6,049 nt of DNA from contig RFNX01000398.1 in assembly GCA_009926905.1 (NCBI GenBank), forward strand, positions 1 to 6,049. The letters run 5' to 3'. The DNA is from Flavobacteriales bacterium. GTDB lineage: Bacteria > Bacteroidota > Bacteroidia > Flavobacteriales_D > Crocinitomicaceae. The position numbers and the translations under genes are program-made. The notes beneath the pieces were generated by a model. That model was not told the DNA's origin, ran no database searches, and was given only the letters and a program-made list of their open reading frames with translations. Below are positions 1-4,837 of this stretch, one piece after another; positions within the stretch are counted from its first letter, which is position 1, and every line of letters begins with the position of its first letter.

Positions 1-60
1 TTTTTGTTTAAAATTTCTTTCCTTTTTCACGCAAAAAGAAGGCGGCAAAATGAAGCGTTG
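1..60. repeat. Degenerate A/T-rich hairpin sequence at window edge (candidate dispersed repeat)
   Basis: No gene is visible here. A 6-bp inverted repeat (CTTTTT at 22-27 and AAAAAG at 33-38) surrounds the bases CACGC. The stretch from about 14 to 40 resembles 2011-2033 in the folE-ndh gap: both have a T/C-rich run, a short spacer ending in GC, then an A-rich run ending in GAA. I infer a degenerate copy of an intergenic repeat, but two diverged and compositionally biased copies are weak proof. The only plus-strand ATG frame here (51-77) encodes 8 residues and is not a gene. Confidence 0.3.
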
Positions 61-180
61 GCTTGCTTTCTACTGAATCTTTACCAAAGATACAAAAGAA
101 GGGGTATAAGTTGCATTTCTGTTTCGTAATTAGTGGTTTAGGTGTTATCAAAGTTAGAGTAGTGTAATCACTTGTACAAT

Positions 181-202
181 AGGGGTAAACCCTGATTTTT
201 TT
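181..202 (+). terminator. Small hairpin with T-run, possible terminator of an upstream gene
   Basis: AGGG (181-184) can pair with CCCT (190-193) around the loop GTAAA, and a run of seven T (196-202) follows. This is the shape of an intrinsic terminator, but the stem has only 4 bp. It would end plus-strand transcription entering from the left, about 50 nt before the small gene at 254. No upstream gene lies within the window, so its target is unknown. Confidence 0.3.
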
Positions 203-253
203 CGTTAAAATTGTTGAATTTTGCGGTTTAAAGAGAAATAATAAAAAACACTC

Positions 254-490
254 ATGAAGATCCTGCTCGAAATAGAAGAAAATAAAGTTGCTTTTGTGAT
301 GGAATTATTGAAGAACTTCAGCTTTGTGAAGACAACAGAACTGAATAATAATAGTAATGTTTTAGAGCTTACTTATGAGCAAAGACAAGCTATTGATGAA
401 GGATTGACAGCAGTTCAAGAAGGTAGAATTCAAAGCGATGGAGATGTTTTGAAAGAAACGAAACAGAAATTCCCGAATCTCTTCAATTAA
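254..490 (+). CDS. Small antitoxin-like protein (type II TA type), no adjacent toxin
   Basis: This 78-residue protein is not recognised with certainty. The N-terminal third (MKILLEIEENKVAFVMELLK) looks like a beta strand followed by a helix. A polar linker with NNNSN (about 32-36) follows. The C-terminal part (about 41-78) holds a short helix, the motif DEGLTAVQEGRIQSDGDVL, and a charged tail. This build, a small alpha/beta start and a tail of the D-E-x-L...x-G-R/E-x...V type, is familiar from antitoxins paired with RelE/ParE toxins in Bacteroidota. If so, the tail would wrap the toxin and the N-terminus would dimerise. No toxin follows: 491-614 codes for nothing similar and the next gene is convergent. 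The start at 254 is the first ATG and has no Shine-Dalgarno sequence. A GAATTTTG element at 216-223 loosely resembles the Bacteroidota -7 box (TAnnTTTG). A stand-alone small protein of other function is equally possible. Confidence 0.55.
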   Translation: MKILLEIEENKVAFVMELLKNFSFVKTTELNNNSNVLELTYEQRQAIDEGLTAVQEGRIQSDGDVLKETKQKFPNLFN

Positions 491-507
491 AAAATATGGT
501 TTCTTGT

Positions 508-582
508 AGATTCGCAAAAAGGAAAATCCACCGAATTTTAATCACTTTAACATTAATTTTCTGCGTTCGCCACAGCGAATCT
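508..582. terminator. Inverted repeats between convergent genes, possible bidirectional terminator
   Basis: AGATTCGC (508-515) is the perfect 8-base reverse complement of GCGAATCT (575-582). The right copy also forms a compact alternative hairpin, TTCGC (566-570), loop CACA, GCGAA (575-579). The two structures are mutually exclusive. The site lies between the stops of the antitoxin-like gene and the DUF4442 gene, where a two-way terminator is expected, but no long T-run follows the compact stem in either direction. The flanks of the compact hairpin (TGCG before, TC after) match those of the palindrome at 2168-2183, so it may instead belong to a repeat family. Confidence 0.4.
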
Positions 583-614
583 TACTTTCAGTGGGAGTAA
601 ATATTAAATAACTA

Positions 615-1118
615 TTACTTCGCCTGTCTTTTACTATAAAATTCCTTGTCGGCTATGTAAATGGTTTTTTCAACCAAAGCAAAAACGGTTCCATTAGCAT
701 CTTCAAATTGAGTGCTCAAAACAAAATTTCCTTTCTGATTTTTTTCTATGGTTTCTTTGATTTCATGAAGCAATTCATCGGTAATCAAAAAGCGCGCATA
801 CACTGTATTCTTAATCGGTTTAATGAACTTCACAGAAGCATCTTTGTCCCAAACCACGTAGTTTTTCCCCAAAATACAAATCAATTGTGTCATATAAATG
901 GGATCCAAAGCGGCATAAATACTTCCTCCAAAAACAGAGCCGACGTAATTCCTTGTTTTCCAGCTGTAGCGCAATTTGATGTGAACTTCTTTCCAATTGT
1001 CGGAGATAAAACAAACACGTCCACCGGAACCACGATAGGAAGGAAATAAATTAAATACCGTTTTGCGAATTATGGCAATCGCTCCTTGTTTATGTTGTGT
1101 TTTTAACTTCGTTTTCAT
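615..1118 (-). CDS. DUF4442 hotdog-fold protein, thioesterase-like
   Basis: The 167-residue product matches what I know of the DUF4442 family, a branch of the hotdog-fold thioesterase superfamily. Visible hallmarks are FNLFPSYRGSGGRV (22-35), a strand with DNWKEVHIKL (40-49), the core segment RNYVGSVFGGSIYAALDP (56-73) that forms the central hotdog helix, and VVWDKDASVKFIKP (88-101). The C-terminal half gives the remaining strands, including TQFEDANGTVFALVEKTIYI. No signal peptide or membrane segment is evident, so it is probably cytoplasmic. Relatives are thought to act on acyl thioesters, but a substrate cannot be read from sequence and activity is unproven. The length is normal for a single hotdog domain. 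The ATG at 1118 leaves the family-typical segment intact after a short basic N-terminus. It is divergent from folE and convergent with the antitoxin-like gene, so it appears to be transcribed alone. Confidence 0.87.
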   Translation of the reverse strand: MKTKLKTQHKQGAIAIIRKTVFNLFPSYRGSGGRVCFISDNWKEVHIKLRYSWKTRNYVGSVFGGSIYAALDPIYMTQLICILGKNYVVWDKDASVKFIKPIKNTVYARFLITDELLHEIKETIEKNQKGNFVLSTQFEDANGTVFALVEKTIYIADKEFYSKRQAK

Positions 1119-1258
1119 GTGCTTATGGGTCAGTTTTTAGAAGGCTAAAAATACTGTTTTTCATTGAAAGAAGAATGTTGTTTAATCTTTTCAAAAATAA
1201 GTTAAACAAAACTTCTTAAACCTTGTTTATACTATTACACACGAATTAAGAAAACCTT
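1119..1258. promoter_or_regulatory. Divergent promoter region of the DUF4442 gene and folE
   Basis: This 140-bp A/T-rich spacer must hold the promoters of both flanking genes. On the minus strand, TATTTTTA (1146-1153) fits the Bacteroidota -7 consensus TAnnTTTG in 7 of 8 positions, about 30 nt before the DUF4442 start. No convincing -33 TTTG lies at the right distance. For folE, the segment 1215-1240 (TAAACC, then TTGTTTATAC) is a plausible promoter zone but matches the consensus poorly. I see no Shine-Dalgarno sequence for either gene and no recognisable riboswitch. Confidence 0.35.
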
Positions 1259-1921
1259 ATGTCAACACAAACATTACAAGAATTACACGACCAAATTGGC
1301 GACGAACATATTTTAACTTCTGTTGAAACGCCGATGCGCGCGGATGCTTTTGCATTATCTGACATTGAAAAAATTGATGAAATCGCGATACATTTTAAAG
1401 CAATCATGGAGACTTTAGGTTTGGATTTAACCGATGATTCGTTGCAGGGAACGCCTTACAGGGTCGCTAAAATGTACGTTCAAGAAATTTTCTCAGGCTT
1501 GAATCCTGCTAACAAACCAAAGATTGCACTTTTTGAAAACAAATATCAATACAACGAAATGTTAGTTGAAAAGAACATTTCATTTTACAGTAATTGCGAG
1601 CATCATTTCGTTCCGATTATGGGAAAAGCACACGTGTCCTACATTTCAAACGGCACAGTGATTGGACTTTCAAAATTGAATCGCATTGTGCAGTATTTTT
1701 CAAAGCGTCCGCAGGTTCAAGAACGTTTAACCGTTCAAATCGGAGAAGAATTGAAACGCATTTTGGGAACTGAAGATGTGGCAGTAATCATCGATGCGAA
1801 GCATTTATGTGTATCATCTAGAGGAATTAAAGACGAATCTTCAGCAACGGTAACAAGTTTTTACTCAGGCAAATTCCACGACGAAGCGGTAAAAAGAGAG
1901 TTTTTTCAGTACTTGGATTGA
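1259..1921 (+). CDS. folE: GTP cyclohydrolase I
   Basis: GTP cyclohydrolase I (EC 3.5.4.16) converts GTP to 7,8-dihydroneopterin triphosphate and formate, the first step of folate/pterin synthesis; it works as a cytoplasmic toroidal homodecamer. The 220-residue length equals that of typical bacterial FolE. All active-site landmarks are present. CEHH at 113-116 and HLC at 182-184 supply the zinc ligands (C113, H116, C184) and the catalytic histidines (H115, H182). GLSKLNR (136-142) and QERLT (154-158) form the triphosphate and guanine pocket, and SSRG (186-189) carries the conserved arginine. LQGTPYRVAKMYVQEIFSGL (62-81) is the family's N-terminal signature. The first about 30 residues are a variable extension. 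The ATG at 1259 is the first in frame, and no Shine-Dalgarno sequence precedes it. The gene is monocistronic here: it is divergent from the DUF4442 gene and followed by a 412-bp gap. Nothing suggests inactivation. Confidence 0.97.
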   Translation: MSTQTLQELHDQIGDEHILTSVETPMRADAFALSDIEKIDEIAIHFKAIMETLGLDLTDDSLQGTPYRVAKMYVQEIFSGLNPANKPKIALFENKYQYNEMLVEKNISFYSNCEHHFVPIMGKAHVSYISNGTVIGLSKLNRIVQYFSKRPQVQERLTVQIGEELKRILGTEDVAVIIDAKHLCVSSRGIKDESSATVTSFYSGKFHDEAVKREFFQYLD

Positions 1922-1959
1922 AAGATTAAGTTGAAAGAGTGCTTTCATTTAACCTTTCT
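1921..1959 (+). terminator. Imperfect hairpin right after folE
   Basis: Starting at the folE stop codon, TTGAAAG (1931-1937) faces CTTTCA (1942-1947) around the loop AGTG. Six pairs are perfect, and further pairing continues through AAAGATTAA on the left and TTAACCTTTC on the right if one base bulges. There is no strong T-run after the stem, so this is a weak intrinsic terminator or an mRNA 3'-end protecting hairpin. Its position directly after the stop supports the role. Confidence 0.45.
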
Positions 1960-2019
1960 AAAATTCAAATCAAACGCAAAATTGTAATTTGAGCTTATGT
2001 TTTATTTGCCTTTCTTTTT

Positions 2020-2071
2020 CCTTGATGCAAAAGAAACACCACGGAGTAGCACCGAAGGTAAAAAATCAAGG
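2020..2071. other. Hairpin H1 preceding the three-way-junction element
   Basis: CCTTGAT (2020-2026) is the perfect reverse complement of ATCAAGG (2065-2071). Inside lies a smaller stem made of ACC (2038-2040) with GGT (2057-2059) and CGG (2042-2044) with CCG (2052-2054). The right arm shares bases 2069-2071 with the closing stem of the next element, so the two folds cannot both be complete. CCTTGA at 2020 could alternatively pair with TCAAGG at 2237-2242, enclosing the whole block. No coding potential is visible. Confidence 0.5.
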
Positions 2072-2245
2072 CTCTGAATTTCTTTTTGTTTGCAAATCAT
2101 TTTTCTAGAATTAATTATAATCCGTTGCAAACAATTTTAGCTCCTTTCTGAAACTGGATTTTTTGCGTCCGTCAGCTGACGGATCAAAAATCCTTAAAAT
2201 TTACCATTTTCAGTTAAGTAGCTAAAACCTAGAAATTCAAGGCCT
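2069..2245. other. Structured non-coding element folding as a three-way junction
   Basis: Hand pairing gives a closed cloverleaf-like shape. Stem P1 pairs 2069-2083 with 2231-2245: 13 Watson-Crick pairs, one wobble and one C-A mismatch. Arm P2 is a perfect 10-bp stem, TTGTTTGCAA (2086-2095) with TTGCAAACAA (2125-2134). Arm P3 starts with no gap, TTTTAGCT (2135-2142) with AGCTAAAA (2220-2227). It continues through CTT/AAG (2144-2146 with 2216-2218), CTGAAA/TTTCAG (2148-2153 with 2208-2213) and GGATTTTT/AAAAATCC (2156-2163 with 2186-2193) to the palindrome at 2168-2183. Junction linkers are 2, 0 and 3 nt. It lies between convergent folE and ndh, about 90 nt past the ndh stop. It may be a dispersed palindromic repeat, a non-autonomous mobile remnant, a 3'-end stabiliser or terminator for either gene, or a small RNA. 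Both strands can fold, so strand is left open. No ORF of note is inside. Confidence 0.6.
2168..2183. repeat. Perfect 16-bp palindrome at the tip of arm P3
   Basis: TCCGTCAGCTGACGGA reads identically on both strands. As RNA it would form a 6-bp stem with the tetraloop AGCT; as DNA it could be a dimeric protein site or cruciform tip. It is notably more GC-rich than its surroundings. The flanking GGATTTTT and AAAAATCC arms (2156-2163 and 2186-2193) extend the symmetry with a small asymmetric internal loop. Confidence 0.75.
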
Positions 2246-2333
2246 GTTTAGGTTCGCTAACGTTTGTAATTGGTAAGGGTTATATTTCTTTTTTAGGATT
2301 AAATATTATTTTCGTTTGTACGATTGTGAATAT

Positions 2334-3617
2334 TCAAAGTGATTTATCTTTTGAACGAATAATCAAACGCAAGGAAAGATTGTAGGTGAAATAGTTCCAA
2401 ATCCAATTGAGTAGAATGATGAATCGATTTTTCACGCCAATAATGGAGCGTAAATGAACCACCAACCACACCAACCAAGCAAAAAATCCTTGGAATTTAC
2501 TGTTTGGTAATTCTACAACAGCCTTGTTGCGACCAATTGTTGCCATATTTCCCAAATTTTTATATTTGAAAGGCTTCATTGCTTCATTGTTTTGCAATCG
2601 TACTAAGTTTTTAGCCAATAATTTCCCTTGCTGAATTGCAGGTTGCGCCATTTGAGGGTGACCATTTGGATACAATTCATCACCTTGAACATTGGCAACA
2701 TCCCCAATCACAAAAATAGATTCGTGTGCAGCGCATTGATTGAATTCATTGACAAAAATGCGCCCACCAGGTCCATACACAGCTTCGTTTAAACCAGCTA
2801 TTCTGTTTCCAATTACACCAGCGGCCCAAATGAGTGTTTTCGTTGCAATCGAATCGTGATTATTGAAAGTAACAGATGCTCCATCATAATCAGTAACACG
2901 AGTATTGTAGAGTATTTCAACACCCAATTCCTTCAAATATAAATCGGCTTTTTCGCTTGATTTTGGCGACATTGCACTCAACAATCTGTCGTCTCCTTGA
3001 ATTATAATAATGCGCATTTTGGTAAAGTCCATTTCTGGATAATCCTTCGGTAGCACTGCATTTTTCATTTCAGCCAAAGCACCAGCTATTTCAACACCTG
3101 TTGGACCTCCACCAACGATTGCAAAGTTTAAATTGGCTTGTTTTTCCGTTTCTTCTTCAGAAGTAAGAGCGTTTTCAAAGCGTTGAAAGATGGTATTTCG
3201 AAGTGCTAAAGCTTCCGAAATGGATTTCATTGGCATGGCATATTTTTCAATGTTTGCGTTTCCGAAGAAATTATTTCCAGCGCCTGTCGCAATGACTAAA
3301 TAATCGTAATAGATTTCTCCGTTGTCGGTTAAAAGACGTTTTTTTTCAGGGAAAATTTTAAGAACCGAAACCATTCTGTAATGAAAATGCCTGAACTTTT
3401 GAAAAATCTTCCGAAATGGAAACGCTATCGAGCTTGGCTCTAAACCAGCTGTTGCCACTTGGTACATCAAAGGCTGAAACTGATGGTGATTGTTTCGATC
3501 TAAAATAACGGTTTGAAATGCTTTGTTTCCCAGCTCATTTGCCAATTCGAGACCGGCAAATCCTCCACCGATAATGACAACTCTTGGTACTTTTACGGAT
3601 GGAATGTTAAGGCTCAT
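2334..3617 (-). CDS. ndh: Type II NADH:quinone oxidoreductase (NDH-2)
   Basis: This 427-residue flavoprotein transfers electrons from NADH to membrane quinone without pumping protons. The length is standard for NDH-2. The first Rossmann motif GGGFAG (17-22) binds FAD. RNNHHQFQPLMYQVATAGL (41-59) is a family signature, and ATGAG (110-114) closes the FAD site. The second motif, GGGPTG (169-174), binds the nicotinamide cofactor. VIGDVA (303-308) contacts FAD, and AQPAIQQG (324-331) is the quinone-site motif. The C-terminus (about 376-420; hydrophobic, W/L/I-rich with scattered Arg/Lys) would anchor the protein to the inner face of the cytoplasmic membrane. Odd point: the end of the second beta strand of the NAD domain reads MRIIIIQGDDRLL, with Q207 where most NDH-2 proteins have Glu, suggesting relaxed NADH/NADPH choice. 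It is the last gene of the operon, starting 2 nt after the GH16 stop, without a Shine-Dalgarno sequence. Confidence 0.92.
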   Translation of the reverse strand: MSLNIPSVKVPRVVIIGGGFAGLELANELGNKAFQTVILDRNNHHQFQPLMYQVATAGLEPSSIAFPFRKIFQKFRHFHYRMVSVLKIFPEKKRLLTDNGEIYYDYLVIATGAGNNFFGNANIEKYAMPMKSISEALALRNTIFQRFENALTSEEETEKQANLNFAIVGGGPTGVEIAGALAEMKNAVLPKDYPEMDFTKMRIIIIQGDDRLLSAMSPKSSEKADLYLKELGVEILYNTRVTDYDGASVTFNNHDSIATKTLIWAAGVIGNRIAGLNEAVYGPGGRIFVNEFNQCAAHESIFVIGDVANVQGDELYPNGHPQMAQPAIQQGKLLAKNLVRLQNNEAMKPFKYKNLGNMATIGRNKAVVELPNSKFQGFFAWLVWLVVHLRSIIGVKNRFIILLNWIWNYFTYNLSLRLIIRSKDKSL

Positions 3618-3619
3618 GG

Positions 3620-4834
3620 TTATAAATTTATAGGTATGCTTTGTGTTTTATTATTGTATTGCAATTCTATTTTGTAAGCTCCTCGTTTCAATTGCGATAG
3701 ATTCAATAAGGAATATTGTGCCGTAGGTTTGCTTTCGAGAACTGTTTTATTTGAAGCATCAATGACTTTGATAATGATTCCACTTAATTTTCCGCCATTC
3801 AATTGAATTTGGTAATGATTGCTATTCAGCGGAATTAATGAAACAAATCCTTCCTCGTTTTTGAAACGTTTTTTGTCGTAAATCACTTTAACTTTACGTT
3901 TGATTTTCGTCTCTTTTAAATTGCCAGTGCCAATTATTTTGTTTTCGTCAAAAATATTTTTGCTTGAAACTGCTGGTACATCTTTTGATTTCCAAACACG
4001 GATGTAATCTACCAAAAACTCATTAGGAAAAATCGTTGTTTCATCTGGGCCAGGATTAAAAGGTCCGTTATCAACAGCATTTGCAAGGTTTGCAACAACA
4101 TTCATCGGTGTTGCAAAGTCACCGTTAAACTGCGAAACAGGCACACCATTTACGTAATAAGTTACAGAACCTGGCTCCCAAACCGCAGAAAATACTGCCC
4201 ATTCATCCGTGATTTTGTGATTCATTTTTATCCATCCGCCCCAACTTTTTTTGATACCGAGAAATCCACGAACGATATTTGATTTATTTGGAACATGCAC
4301 ATCAACATGCACATCATTTGCACGTTCACCTTTCATTTCCATGATGTCAATTTCATCTTTATTATTTTGCCCAAATATCCAAAATGCTGGCCACAAACCT
4401 TTGCCAGATGGTGCTTTGCATCGACATTCAAAATATCCGTATTTAAAACTTTGCCTGCTCCAAATGCACGAATTCAAGTATTTCAATTGAATGGCATTGT
4501 CTTTTACTTCAACCCCAGCTTTTTTTGTTGCTTCTTTATTGATCATCCACTCTGGAAATATACGCCATTCAGAAGTCGTATCTGCTTTTAAGGTAATGAA
4601 ACCTTCGTTAGGAACAACCATTTCTGGTGCCGAATAAATGCGTTTATCTGCCAACAAACCACCCCAAGCATAGGTATCAAACCATTTTTCGTTATCCAAT
4701 TTTGAGGAAGTAAACTCATCTCCAAAATGATAGTTCCATTTTTGAATTGTATCGGATTTTACTTGCCATAGAATAGGTTGAAGTTGACCAAAAGTCGAAC
4801 AACTAATTAATAAGAATAGAAGTAAAAATCTCAT
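3620..4834 (-). CDS. Secreted glycoside hydrolase family 16 protein
   Basis: The 404-residue product is an exported retaining endo-beta-glycanase of family GH16. The N-terminus MRFLLLFLLISCSTFGQ is a short signal peptide: LISC (9-12) fits a lipobox with lipidated C12, while cleavage near TFG-Q by signal peptidase I is the alternative. The catalytic domain spans about 30-283. FKYGYFECRCKAPSGKGLWP (130-149) is a typical GH16 run leading into the catalytic motif EIDIME: nucleophile E161, assisting D163, acid/base E166. NEFLVDYIRVWKS (271-283) is the usual final strand. A Lys-rich linker (about 305-326) leads to a beta-rich tail (about 330-404) resembling a type A type IX secretion sorting domain, but lacking the usual basic end. 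The substrate (laminarin, mixed-linkage glucan, agar or other) cannot be read from sequence. It starts 3 nt after the aldehyde dehydrogenase stop and ends 2 nt before ndh. Its place among intracellular catabolic genes is unexpected. Confidence 0.93.
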   Translation of the reverse strand: MRFLLLFLLISCSTFGQLQPILWQVKSDTIQKWNYHFGDEFTSSKLDNEKWFDTYAWGGLLADKRIYSAPEMVVPNEGFITLKADTTSEWRIFPEWMINKEATKKAGVEVKDNAIQLKYLNSCIWSRQSFKYGYFECRCKAPSGKGLWPAFWIFGQNNKDEIDIMEMKGERANDVHVDVHVPNKSNIVRGFLGIKKSWGGWIKMNHKITDEWAVFSAVWEPGSVTYYVNGVPVSQFNGDFATPMNVVANLANAVDNGPFNPGPDETTIFPNEFLVDYIRVWKSKDVPAVSSKNIFDENKIIGTGNLKETKIKRKVKVIYDKKRFKNEEGFVSLIPLNSNHYQIQLNGGKLSGIIIKVIDASNKTVLESKPTAQYSLLNLSQLKRGAYKIELQYNNKTQSIPINL

Positions 4835-4837
4835 GTT

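Noticed and set aside
496..600. A 34-codon plus-strand ATG frame just after the antitoxin-like gene, considered as a toxin or toxin remnant
   Set aside because: Too short, no RelE/ParE-like pattern, and it runs through the inverted repeats at 508-582; most likely chance.
708..1049. Plus-strand 113-codon frame opposite the DUF4442 gene, and a further minus-strand frame at 820-1014
   Set aside because: Both overlap a gene with clear family motifs in a different frame and have no recognisable protein features.
1119..1258. Riboswitch leader for folE (for example a pterin or folate sensor)
   Set aside because: No extended stem structure or recognisable conserved core was visible in this short A/T-rich spacer.
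2069..2245. Integron attC site as an explanation of the folded element
   Set aside because: No GTTRRRY/RYYYAAC core pairs were found at the stem base, and no integrase or cassette array is present.
2020..2245. CRISPR array or retron
   Set aside because: There are no regularly spaced identical direct repeats, and no cas or reverse transcriptase gene is adjacent.
2246..2333. Intrinsic terminator directly after ndh
   Set aside because: Only a 4-bp TCGT/ACGA pairing near 2311-2323 was found on this stretch and no suitable T-run on the minus strand; the downstream junction element is the better candidate for ending the transcript.
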